A stretch of 16,395 nt of DNA from an uncultured Fusobacteriaceae bacterium (GTDB taxonomy: Bacteria; Fusobacteriota; Fusobacteriia; Fusobacteriales; Fusobacteriaceae), in contig CAMTJB010000005.1 of the NCBI GenBank assembly GCA_947072715.1, positions 1-16,395 of the forward strand. Direction: 5' to 3'. Made by a program: the position numbers and the translations under genes. The number at the start of each line of letters is the position of its first letter. Within the stretch, counting starts at the first letter, position 1. Under the pieces are notes generated by a model. That model had not been told where the DNA came from and did not search any database. It saw only the letters and a list, made by a program, of their open reading frames with translations. Shown here piece after piece: positions 1 through 6,200 of the stretch.

Positions 1-358
1 CAATTATAGTAACTAAAATTATTTTTCTAATTATTTCTTTTCCTCTAAATTTTAAACGAGAAAGAGCATAGCCTGAAAAAATAGATATTGGTATTCCTAA
101 AAATATAGTTATAGCTGCTGTTTTTATAGAATTACTAATAGCATTAAAAAAACTAGCACCTTCTCTTAAAGAAGGATTTAATAACTTCTTATAATTTTCA
201 AAAGAAATTACTGAAGGAAGATAAGTAACTTCATCGCTAAAAAGAGTTGATTCTAGACTAACACTTATAACGAAACACCATAAAATTGGAACTAGTGTAA
301 AGATTAAAAAGAGAAAAACTGAAATAGTATAAAGAAAATCAAATTTAAATTTTTTCAT
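1..358 (-). CDS. Carbohydrate ABC transporter permease (MalG-like), partial
   Basis: This is the N-terminal 119 residues of a second inner-membrane permease of a CUT1-type sugar importer; the rest lies beyond the left edge. The translation begins MKKFKFDFLYTISVFLF and has a first membrane segment (about residues 9-32), then a periplasmic stretch, then a second hydrophobic segment (about 76-97) ending in SGYALSRLKFRGK, a pattern typical of MalG-family permeases. The start ATG at 358-356 (complement) is preceded by AAGGAAGTG, a fair ribosome binding site. It overlaps the end of the upstream permease gene by 14 bases, so the two are probably translationally coupled. The EAA loop that contacts the ATPase is not in the window. 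The transported substrate cannot be told from this fragment. Confidence 0.85.
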   Translation of the reverse strand, partial: MKKFKFDFLYTISVFLFLIFTLVPILWCFVISVSLESTLFSDEVTYLPSVISFENYKKLLNPSLREGASFFNAISNSIKTAAITIFLGIPISIFSGYALSRLKFRGKEIIRKIILVTII

Positions 359-1226
359 TTTTCACTTCCTTATTTCTTAATAGTTTTAAATATACAAGTC
401 CGAATATTCCTGAAATAAGCATTATTATATATGTAATAGAACTACCGTAACCTATATTGAAAAATGAAAAGGTCTGACTATAATTATAAACTGTTAATGT
501 TTCACTTGAAACACGATGACCTACTAAGGAAATCAATTCGTCAAAAGCTGTAATAGCACTTAGAATTTGATTAATTATTACAATTATAATAGAAGGAATA
601 AGAAGTGGTACAGTTATATATCTAAATTTATTAAAACTGCTAACTCCATCAATATGAGCTGCTTCATAGATATCCTCTGAAATAGCCTGCATATTAGCCA
701 ATAGTACCATAGAACAAAAAGGTATTGATCTCCATGAAATTATAATTCCTAATATAATCAAAGTACCATATCTATTATTAAGCCATTGAATAGGTTCATC
801 TACCAGATTAAAGGTATAAAGTATTTTATTAAAAAGACCTAATCCAGGATAAAAAATAAACTTCCACATAAGTCCATTTACAACTGGTGGCAAAGCCCAA
901 GGCAATATAGCAATAGCAGTTAAAAAAGTAGTGGCTCCACTTTTTTTATTTAAAATTAGAGCCACCATAAAACTAAATATTATACCTAAAATAATCACAA
1001 TACTTACAACTATAACAGTATTAAATAAGGCAGAATGAAAATCTAAACTTGTTAAAACTTTAAAATAATTTTTAAACCAAACAAATTTTCTAGATGATAA
1101 ATCCGTAAGCTTATAATATTGTAAACTGTAAATAAATGTTAGAAATATAGGGTAATATACAGTAGTAATTAATAATGCTAAGCTAGGAAAAATCAAGATG
1201 TAAGCTAATTTATTTTGTTTTTTCAT
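345..1226 (-). CDS. Carbohydrate ABC transporter permease (MalF/UgpA-like)
   Basis: This is an integral inner-membrane subunit of a binding-protein-dependent sugar importer, 293 residues, the usual length for CUT1 permeases. About six hydrophobic segments are visible, the first at roughly residues 8-32. The cytoplasmic EAA loop that docks the ATPase is clear at residues 188-211, starting EAAHIDGVSSFNKF and ending in VPLLIP; this matches the family pattern EAA-x3-G-x9-I-x-LP. The start has AGGGGA upstream. It lies 20 bases after the binding-protein gene and overlaps the next permease gene, so the three form one operon read leftwards. Family membership is firm; substrate is not resolved, since permease sequence alone rarely shows it. 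Confidence 0.92.
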   Translation of the reverse strand: MKKQNKLAYILIFPSLALLITTVYYPIFLTFIYSLQYYKLTDLSSRKFVWFKNYFKVLTSLDFHSALFNTVIVVSIVIILGIIFSFMVALILNKKSGATTFLTAIAILPWALPPVVNGLMWKFIFYPGLGLFNKILYTFNLVDEPIQWLNNRYGTLIILGIIISWRSIPFCSMVLLANMQAISEDIYEAAHIDGVSSFNKFRYITVPLLIPSIIIVIINQILSAITAFDELISLVGHRVSSETLTVYNYSQTFSFFNIGYGSSITYIIMLISGIFGLVYLKLLRNKEVKNEKI

Positions 1227-1246
1227 CTGACTATCCCCTTGTTTAA

Positions 1247-2488
1247 CTATTTATTATTTTTAATAATTTCTTTTAATTTAGAGTCCATTTCGTTAAATGT
1301 TTCTAAAGGAGTAGAGTTCCCACTGGCCATTTTGTTAATAGCATTAGAGAAAACTTTACTCATTTCAGCATAATAACTAGGAACTCCTTGAGGGAATGGA
1401 TCTTTTACTAATACAGAAGTTTCTTTCATTTTTTCTGCATTTTTTATATCCCCTGAATCAATAAGGCTATTTAACACTTCAGTTCTAGTAGGCATAACAC
1501 TCATATCTTTATATAAATCAAACTGCATTTTTTTAGAAGTATACCACTGAACAAATTTTTGAGCTTCCTCTTTATTTTTAGATAAAGAAGAGATTCCGAT
1601 TGCTTCAGTTAAAGCCATAGTTTGTTTAGCTTTTGAATCTTTTCCTGGTGGAACTATAACTTCAATATCTCCAATAACTTTAGATTGTCCCTCATTAAAT
1701 GATCTTTCAACGAAAGATGTAGGACCTACCATGAAAGCAGCTTGTCCAGAAACTAACTGTCTATAAGTATCGATATCTTTAGATGTTAAGTTTGCAGGAT
1801 TAACTAATTTATTTTTAACAACTCTATTGATAAATTCAAGAGTAGCTAAAGAATTTTCTTTGTTTAGTGTATTGTCATCATTAAATACTTTTCCATCTCT
1901 TAAATATGTTAACCAGATAAATGCTGTTGTTGTTCCTTCTGTTGCATTTAAAGGAAGAGTATAAGGATATTTTAAAATACCTTTTTCTTTTAAAGTTAAC
2001 ATTTGCTTTTCAACTTCTGCCCAAGTATTAGGTTCTGTTAAACCAGCTTTAGAGTAGATACTTTTATTGTAATATCCAATACGGAAATCATTAGCATAAG
2101 GAACTCCTAAAACTTTACCATCTATAATAAATGAAGCTATACTTGGAATATCAGCTATATCAGATTTATTCATTTGAATAGGCTCTAACCAACCAGCTTT
2201 TTGATATTCTCCTATAGATGAAAAATCAACTTCCATAACATCAGCAGCAGCTTTTTTTCCAACTGCAGCAATAGCAGTTTTTTCTCTTAAATCATCCCAT
2301 GCAACAGTTTCAATATTAACTTTAATACCAGTTTCTTTGTAGAACTCATCTAACATTTTTTGAGTTGGAACTCCCCATTCAGGAATCATAAAACTAATCT
2401 CTTTTTTAGTATTTTTTTCAGTTGCAGCTAATGCAAAGTTTGAAGTAAGTAGAAATAGAACAGATCCAACAAGTAATAATTTTTTCAT
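1247..2488 (-). CDS. Extracellular/periplasmic sugar-binding protein (ABC solute-binding family 1)
   Basis: This is the substrate-capturing subunit of the importer, 413 residues. Residues 1-21 form a signal peptide (charged MKK, hydrophobic LLLVGSVLFLL, cleavage expected after FALA). There is no cysteine at the cleavage site, so it is predicted to be soluble in a periplasm rather than a lipoprotein, which fits a bacterium with an outer membrane. The mature part has features of family-1 sugar-binding proteins: an opening strand with a W-x-x-P-type segment, an ADVMEVDFSSIGEYQKAGW segment around residues 81-99, a GVPYANDFRIGYYNKSIYSKAGL segment near 128-150, and a GQAAFMVGP motif near 248. A strong ribosome binding site (AAGGGGAGA) precedes the ATG. 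First gene of the leftward operon. The ligand is unknown. Confidence 0.9.
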   Translation of the reverse strand: MKKLLLVGSVLFLLTSNFALAATEKNTKKEISFMIPEWGVPTQKMLDEFYKETGIKVNIETVAWDDLREKTAIAAVGKKAAADVMEVDFSSIGEYQKAGWLEPIQMNKSDIADIPSIASFIIDGKVLGVPYANDFRIGYYNKSIYSKAGLTEPNTWAEVEKQMLTLKEKGILKYPYTLPLNATEGTTTAFIWLTYLRDGKVFNDDNTLNKENSLATLEFINRVVKNKLVNPANLTSKDIDTYRQLVSGQAAFMVGPTSFVERSFNEGQSKVIGDIEVIVPPGKDSKAKQTMALTEAIGISSLSKNKEEAQKFVQWYTSKKMQFDLYKDMSVMPTRTEVLNSLIDSGDIKNAEKMKETSVLVKDPFPQGVPSYYAEMSKVFSNAINKMASGNSTPLETFNEMDSKLKEIIKNNK

Positions 2489-2698
2489 AATTCTCCCCTT
2501 TTATAACAATAAAAAATGACATTATTTTACTAATGCTCAAATTTATCATTAATGCTTATTTTATTTTAGAATTATGCAACACTTAGCATCATAAAAATTA
2601 AAAATTAAACGTAGTATCTAAATAAATAATTAAGTAAAATGCAAGTAAATTTAGTTATTATGCTATCTAATATTTTATATATTAAAATTTATTAAATT

Positions 2699-2722
2699 AT
2701 TTGTTGTATATATAGTACAAAT
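2699..2722. repeat. 24-base imperfect palindrome, possible operator
   Basis: The arms ATTTGT (2699-2704) and ACAAAT (2717-2722) flank TG-TATATATA-GT; 20 of 24 positions are symmetrical about the centre. It lies about 210 bases upstream of the sugar-binding protein gene and downstream of the predicted leftward promoter. Palindromes of this kind are typical binding sites for dimeric repressors, but no regulator is in view and an AT-rich palindrome can arise by chance. Confidence 0.3.
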
Positions 2723-2851
2723 TAAATAATCTACATTTAATTATATTCATCCCTTAACCTAAGAGATATGATTATTCAATTGTTTCAAGACATAAGCAAC
2801 ACTCCCTTTAGAATGTCAATTAAAAATACATTAAGTTTAATTGTTGTCTTA

Positions 2852-2880
2852 ATAATACAGTTTTTCCTCTTGTTTTGCAA
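2852..2880 (-). promoter_or_regulatory. Predicted promoter for the sugar importer operon
   Basis: On the minus strand TTGCAA (2880-2875) and TATTAT (2857-2852) are separated by 17 bases, matching 4 of 6 and 5 of 6 consensus positions for the housekeeping sigma factor. Transcription would start near 2845 and leave an untranslated leader of about 360 bases before the binding-protein gene, which is long; a closer promoter may exist but I could not pick one with good elements. Confidence 0.4.
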
Positions 2881-2897
2881 GTTTAAAAAAATTTTAA

Positions 2898-2926
2898 TTG
2901 ACTTTATGGCTTTTTTCAAGTATATA
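2898..2926 (+). promoter_or_regulatory. Predicted upstream promoter toward the cobalamin cluster
   Basis: TTGACT (2898-2903) and TATATA (2921-2926) are separated by exactly 17 bases. Its -35 element lies 17 bases from the -35 element of the leftward promoter, with a run of A and T (2884-2897) between them that could serve both as an upstream activating element. Transcripts would start near 2933 and run through the riboswitch. It may be an additional start site beside the stronger promoter at 2997-3025. Confidence 0.45.
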
Positions 2927-2996
2927 TAGAGTTGTGGATTATTTATTTGAAGAAATTATTTGTTAAAAATATATATAAAAGTATATATGATAATTT

Positions 2997-3025
2997 TTGA
3001 AAATGAGTGTGAAATTCACTATAAT
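2997..3025 (+). promoter_or_regulatory. Main predicted promoter of riboswitch 1 and cbiP
   Basis: TTGAAA (2997-3002) and a perfect TATAAT (3020-3025) are separated by 17 bases, close to the ideal housekeeping promoter. Initiation would fall near 3032, immediately ahead of the first helix of the riboswitch (3035), the placement expected for a riboswitch promoter. The spacer contains a perfect short palindrome, GTGAA-A-TTCAC (3009-3019), which could be an operator for a DNA-binding repressor acting in addition to the RNA switch. Confidence 0.7.
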
Positions 3026-3034
3026 AAAATATAA

Positions 3035-3221
3035 TAATTTTTGGTTCAACAACAAGTTGATTAAAAGGGAAATAGGTTAAAATCCTATACGGTCCCGCCA
3101 CTGTAATGAGGATGAAACTAGCGTACACCACTGATATTTAAATTGGGAAGGGTTAGGAGTAAAGTGATTCTAAGTCAGGAGAACTGCCACAAATTAAATT
3201 TACAAACTCTGCGAGGACAGA
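3035..3221 (+). ncRNA. Cobalamin riboswitch 1 (upstream of cbiP)
   Basis: This leader binds a cobalamin and lowers expression of downstream genes. The conserved core is present in order: AAAGGGAA (3064-3071), GGTCCCGCCACTGTA (3091-3105), GGATGAAACTA, GGGAAGGGTTAGGAGT, and the B12 box TAAGTCAGGAGAACTGCC (3171-3188). The closing helix P1 pairs 3035-3044 (TAATTTTTGG) with 3187-3196 (CCACAAATTA), one mismatch. Inside it, TCAAC (3046-3050) pairs with GTTGA (3056-3060). Past P1, TCTG-CGAGGA-CAGA (3208-3221) forms the small hairpin whose loop makes the kissing contact in this class. A terminator follows before cbiP, so control is probably premature termination. The identification is firm; exact aptamer boundaries are by eye. 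Confidence 0.95.
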
Positions 3222-3267
3222 TTATGTAAGCTTAATTCGTATACATTACTTATTATTAAGTTTACTT

Positions 3268-3330
3268 AAACCATCGTTGAGTTAAAAGCATATCTAAAAG
3301 TATGTTTTTCAAATGATGGTTTTTTTATTT
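3268..3330 (+). terminator. Rho-independent terminator/attenuator between riboswitch 1 and cbiP
   Basis: AAACCATC (3268-3275) pairs perfectly with GATGGTTT (3315-3322), the T run continues to 3326, and a further TTT follows at 3328-3330. Inner segments also pair: TTGA (3277-3280) with TCAA (3309-3312), and AAGCATA with TATGTTT around an eight-base loop. It lies about 47 bases after the riboswitch and 40 bases before cbiP, so it is probably the expression platform. A possible competing helix joins 3220-3230 with 3265-3275 (8 of 11 pairs), but I could not identify the antiterminator with certainty. Confidence 0.8.
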
Positions 3331-3369
3331 ATACTATATTTATTATACTAAGATAGAATAGGAGGAAAT

Positions 3370-4863
3370 ATGCAACAACATAAAAACTTAATGGTTGTAG
3401 GAACATCATCTGGTGCTGGAAAATCAATAACAGTAACAGGGTTATGCAGAATTTTTTATAAAGATGGTTTAAAAACTTGTCCATTTAAATCTCAAAATAT
3501 GTCACTTAACTCTTTCATTACTCGTGATGGAAAAGAGATGGGAAGAGCTCAAGTAGTTCAAGCGATTGCTTGTGCAGTAGAACCTCAATCTTTTATGAAT
3601 CCTATATTATTAAAACCTAATTCTGACACTAAAAGCCAAGTTGTATTAAATGGAAAATCAATTGGTAACATGGCGTGGAAGGAATTTACAAAATTTAAAT
3701 TAACTCTTAGAGACGAGATTGTAGATATATATAATAAAAACATTCGTGATAAATATGAAGTTTGTGTTTTAGAAGGAGCAGGAAGTCCAGTAGAAATTAA
3801 TATGACTGAGATGGATATGGTAAATATGGGAATGGCAGCACTTGTAGATGCTCCTGCAATTCTAGTAGCAGATATCGATAAAGGTGGAGTTTTTGCTTCT
3901 ATTTATGGAACTGCTATGTTAATGCCAGAGGAAGAAAGAAAAAATTTAAAAGGTATTATTATAAATAAGTTTAGAGGTGACATTAAAGTATTAGAACCAG
4001 GACTTAAAAAAATAGAAGCTTTGCTGAATATTCCTATCTTAGGAGTTATTCCTCATTTCAATATAGATATTGAAGATGAAGATGGTTTTAATAGTAGAAT
4101 GTATAGAAAAGTTAATGAGAAAGAAAATGCAATTAAAGTTTCTGTTATAAAAAATGATTTAGTATCAAACTTTAATGATTTTGATCCACTAAGCATTTAT
4201 CCAGATGTTAGAGTAAAATATGTTACTTCAGCTGATGAGTTAGATGGAGAAGATTTAATAATTTTACCAGGATCAAAAAATACTATAGAAGACTTTGTTA
4301 AAATGAGAAAACAAGGTATTACAGATAAGATAATTGAATCATCTAAAAAAGGAACTGCTATTGTTGGTATTTGTGGTGGATTACAAATGCTTGGAGAAAA
4401 AATAAAAGATCCTCATTCAATTGAAACAGAGTTAGGAGAGATTACATCTTTAGGATTACTTCCTATAGAAACTATTATGGAAAAAGATAAAAAGACAGTT
4501 CAATATCATGGCTCAACTCCAAAGTTTGATGGAATGTATGAAGCTTGTTCAGATTTAAAAGTTGCAGGGTATGAAATACATCAAGGTGTCTCAAAATATA
4601 CAGATGAGAATTTAGGAAAAGAAGATGTAACATTTGTTTCACAAGGAAATATCTTTGCAACTTATGTTCATGGAATATTTGATAATAAGGAGTTTACTGA
4701 TAAAGTTTTAAATCATATTCGTAAGCAAAAAGGGATGGAGCAATATGAAAATACACTTTCATTCCAAGACTATAGAGATATCGAACTTGATAAATTAGAA
4801 AAAGTAATGAGAGATAATTTAGATATGGATAAAATCTATGATATCTTAAATAAGAAAATTTAA
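3370..4863 (+). CDS. cbiP: Cobyric acid synthase (adenosylcobyrinate a,c-diamide amidotransferase)
   Basis: CbiP amidates four side-chain carboxylates (b, d, e, g) of adenosylcobyrinate a,c-diamide using glutamine and ATP, giving adenosylcobyric acid; it is cytoplasmic. The 497 residues match the family's usual length of about 490-510. The N-terminal synthetase domain has the P-loop-like GTSSGAGKS (11-19), PFKSQNMSLNS (38-48) and EGAGSPVEIN (135-144). The C-terminal glutaminase domain has the nucleophile Cys335 in VGICGGLQMLG and the catalytic histidine His434 in YVHGIF. AGGAGG precedes the ATG by four bases. It stands alone between two cobalamin riboswitches, apart from the rest of the pathway genes that follow. 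No terminator follows it, so read-through into riboswitch 2 is likely. Confidence 0.97.
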   Translation: MQQHKNLMVVGTSSGAGKSITVTGLCRIFYKDGLKTCPFKSQNMSLNSFITRDGKEMGRAQVVQAIACAVEPQSFMNPILLKPNSDTKSQVVLNGKSIGNMAWKEFTKFKLTLRDEIVDIYNKNIRDKYEVCVLEGAGSPVEINMTEMDMVNMGMAALVDAPAILVADIDKGGVFASIYGTAMLMPEEERKNLKGIIINKFRGDIKVLEPGLKKIEALLNIPILGVIPHFNIDIEDEDGFNSRMYRKVNEKENAIKVSVIKNDLVSNFNDFDPLSIYPDVRVKYVTSADELDGEDLIILPGSKNTIEDFVKMRKQGITDKIIESSKKGTAIVGICGGLQMLGEKIKDPHSIETELGEITSLGLLPIETIMEKDKKTVQYHGSTPKFDGMYEACSDLKVAGYEIHQGVSKYTDENLGKEDVTFVSQGNIFATYVHGIFDNKEFTDKVLNHIRKQKGMEQYENTLSFQDYRDIELDKLEKVMRDNLDMDKIYDILNKKI

Positions 4864-4868
4864 TAACG

Positions 4869-4890
4869 TATTTAAATAACCATTTAAATA
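4869..4890. repeat. AT-only inverted repeat after cbiP
   Basis: TATTTAAAT (4869-4877) and ATTTAAATA (4882-4890) are perfect inverted copies around AACC. The stem contains no G or C and no T run follows on the plus strand, so it is a poor terminator for cbiP. It could be a weak hairpin, a promoter-proximal element, or chance. No convincing promoter for riboswitch 2 was found nearby. Confidence 0.3.
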
Positions 4891-4901
4891 AAATTTAATA
4901 A

Positions 4902-5092
4902 TAAGTTATGGTTCGACATCAATCGATTAAAAGGGAAATAGGTTAAAATCCTATACGGTCCCGCCACTGTAATGAGGATGAAACTAGCATATACCACTGA
5001 TTTATAAATTGGGAAGGGTTAGGAGTAAAATGATTCTAAGTCAGGAGAACTGCCATAACTTAACAAATCACAACCCAATCTGCGAGGACAGA
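4902..5092 (+). ncRNA. Cobalamin riboswitch 2 (upstream of cbiM)
   Basis: A second cobalamin-binding leader, almost identical to the one upstream of cbiP through the core. It has GGTCCCGCCACTGTA (4957-4971) and the B12 box TAAGTCAGGAGAACTGCC (5037-5054). Helix P1 is a perfect ten-pair stem, TAAGTTATGG (4902-4911) with CCATAACTTA (5053-5062); its bases differ from those of riboswitch 1 but pairing is kept. The kissing-loop hairpin TCTG-CGAGGA-CAGA is at 5079-5092. It starts 38 bases after the cbiP stop codon and precedes the cobalt importer and most pathway genes. No terminator with a T run follows, and the cbiM ribosome binding site can be hidden in a hairpin, so control is probably at translation. 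Confidence 0.95.
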
Positions 5093-5183
5093 GAGTGAAT
5101 ATTAGCATTTAATGCTTTAAAGACATTTTGGTACTCTATATATTTAGAAAAAATCCAGAAGCATGAAATACTTAGAAAATCAC

Positions 5184-5211
5184 TTTCTCCCTGAAAAATT
5201 TAAGGAGGAAA
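5184..5211 (+). promoter_or_regulatory. Ribosome-binding-site sequestering hairpin of cbiM
   Basis: TTTCTCCCT (5184-5192) can pair with AGGAGGAAA (5203-5211), the Shine-Dalgarno region of cbiM, with eight of nine positions pairing (one G-T) and a ten-base loop. Upstream, GAGAGTG (5091-5097) can instead pair with CAC-TT-TCTC (5181-5189, two bulged bases), freeing the site. GAGAGTG shares bases 5091-5092 with the 3' strand of the riboswitch kissing hairpin, so ligand binding could favour the hidden form. This is read from base complementarity; no folding energy was computed. Confidence 0.6.
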
Positions 5212-5215
5212 CAAA

Positions 5216-5923
5216 ATGAAGAAAACATTATTAAATCTAGTCGCTTTAAAATTATTACTAACACAACCCATCTACGCTATGCACATATCTGAGGGATATT
5301 TAACTCCAGGATATAGTCTAATGTGGTGGGTTTTTTATTTGGCATTTGCTTTTGTAGGAGTAAGACAGCTAAAGAAAATTGAAAAGAATCTTAATAAAAA
5401 ATTGTTAATATCTCTAGTAGGTGCATTTGTGTTTTTTATCTCTGCAATGAAATTACCTTCTGTAACAGGAAGTTCATCTCATGCAACAGGAATTGCTTTA
5501 GGAGCTATTCTTTTAGGAGTTAGTGAGATGTATGTTTTAGGGGGAATTGTTCTTTTCTTCCAAGCCATATTCTTAGCACATGGTGGAATTACTACTTTAG
5601 GTGCTAACGGAATGTCTATGGCTGTAGTTGGGGCAATAACTGCATCTTTTGTTTATAAGCAATTTATGAAACATGATAAAGAAAAATTAGGTTTATTCTT
5701 TGCAGCTTTATTTAGTAATCTTGCAACTTATAGTTTTACAGCTTTTCAGTTAGCTTTGTCCCATGGTGGTACAAATATCTTAGCTACGTTCACTAAATTT
5801 TTATCACTGTTTTTTATAACTCAAATCCCACTAGGAATAGTAGAAGGGATGATAACTATAATAATTATTGGAGTATTAAAAAAAGAAAATCTTATAGATA
5901 ATGGAGGGGTTGTATATGAGTAG
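5216..5923 (+). CDS. cbiM: Cobalt ECF transporter substrate-specificity component CbiM
   Basis: CbiM is the membrane subunit that selects Co(II) in the energy-coupling-factor cobalt importer CbiMNQO, 235 residues. Residues 1-21 look like a signal peptide (MKKTLLN..., ending PIYA); cleavage would expose Met22-His23, and the new N terminus MHISEGYL is the hallmark of the family, its Met and His taking part in metal binding. Further conserved histidine-rich stretches are visible: SSHATG (87-92), FLAHGGITTLGANG (119-132) and SHGGTN near 182. About six membrane segments. A strong AGGAGG site precedes the ATG by seven bases and lies in a hairpin controlled by riboswitch 2. First gene of the downstream run of the cluster; it overlaps cbiN by eight bases. 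Confidence 0.96.
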   Translation: MKKTLLNLVALKLLLTQPIYAMHISEGYLTPGYSLMWWVFYLAFAFVGVRQLKKIEKNLNKKLLISLVGAFVFFISAMKLPSVTGSSSHATGIALGAILLGVSEMYVLGGIVLFFQAIFLAHGGITTLGANGMSMAVVGAITASFVYKQFMKHDKEKLGLFFAALFSNLATYSFTAFQLALSHGGTNILATFTKFLSLFFITQIPLGIVEGMITIIIIGVLKKENLIDNGGVVYE

Positions 5924-6200
5924 AAAAGAGACATTAACTTACATATTTATAATCTTCACAATAATTTTAGTACCATTTATAGTAATAGCTAATAGGGAAT
6001 TTGCAGGAGTAGATGCTCAAATAGCTGATGTTATTGGAAAAATTGATCCTAATTATACTCCTTGGTTTGATTCACTTTTACCTGAATTAAGCGGAGAGAT
6101 GGAAACTTTCCTTTTCTCATTTCAAGCAGCAGTAGGCGCAGGAATAATAGGATATATATTAGGATATTTAAGGGGGAAAAGAGTTGGTAAAAATAGTTGA
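5916..6200 (+). CDS. cbiN: Cobalt ECF transporter auxiliary component CbiN
   Basis: CbiN is a small membrane protein needed for metal loading by CbiM in the cobalt importer. I chose the ATG at 5916 (94 residues) because GGAGGGG (5903-5909) lies six bases upstream; an in-frame ATG at 5901 would precede that site and add five residues. Two membrane segments are visible at about 8-25 and 63-87, linked by a periplasmic loop carrying FAGVDAQIADVI (29-40), NYTPWF (46-51) and the SGEMETFLFSFQAAVGAG stretch (59-76), all typical of CbiN. It overlaps cbiM by 8 bases and cbiQ by 17 bases. Confidence 0.95.
   Translation: MSRKETLTYIFIIFTIILVPFIVIANREFAGVDAQIADVIGKIDPNYTPWFDSLLPELSGEMETFLFSFQAAVGAGIIGYILGYLRGKRVGKNS
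6171..6176 (+). promoter_or_regulatory. Ribosome binding site fixing the TTG start of cbiQ
   Basis: AGGGGG lies seven bases before TTG at 6184. An in-frame stop (TAA, 6169-6171) sits just upstream and the next in-frame ATG is 37 codons later, beyond the conserved N-terminal PLEK segment, so TTG is the only sensible start. Confidence 0.75.

Larger units (their letters stand above)
2489..3034. other. Divergent intergenic region, no gene
   Basis: About 546 very AT-rich bases separate the sugar importer from the first cobalamin riboswitch. No convincing coding frame is present on either strand: possible short frames lack a properly spaced ribosome binding site or stop within a few codons. It holds the promoters listed separately, a 24-base imperfect palindrome, and a direct repeat TAATGCT at 2531-2537 and 2550-2556 (19 bases apart, start to start) in the leader of the binding-protein gene, which could be operator half-sites but could also be chance in such biased sequence. 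Confidence 0.7.

Noticed and set aside
2531..2556. Direct repeat TAATGCT spaced 19 bases as an operator pair
   Set aside because: Only seven bases are shared, in very AT-rich sequence; kept as a note within the intergenic entry rather than called.
2760..2820. Possible small peptide gene on the minus strand behind AAAGGGAGTG near 2805-2814
   Set aside because: The ATG downstream of this ribosome-binding-like sequence is followed by a stop after two codons.
2943..3131. Open frame of 62 codons on the minus strand
   Set aside because: It lies antisense to the promoter and aptamer of riboswitch 1, has no recognisable domain, and its frame is explained by low GC content.
4475..4660. Open frame of 61 codons on the minus strand inside cbiP
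   Set aside because: It is antisense to the well-conserved glutaminase domain of CbiP, and the translation has no family features.
4787..4818. Possible promoter for riboswitch 2 inside the end of cbiP (TTGATA and GATAAT)
   Set aside because: The spacer is 20 bases, too long for a good housekeeping promoter, and no better pair was seen.
5104..5116. AGCATTTAATGCT hairpin after riboswitch 2 as a terminator
   Set aside because: The stem is about five pairs and is not followed by a T run.
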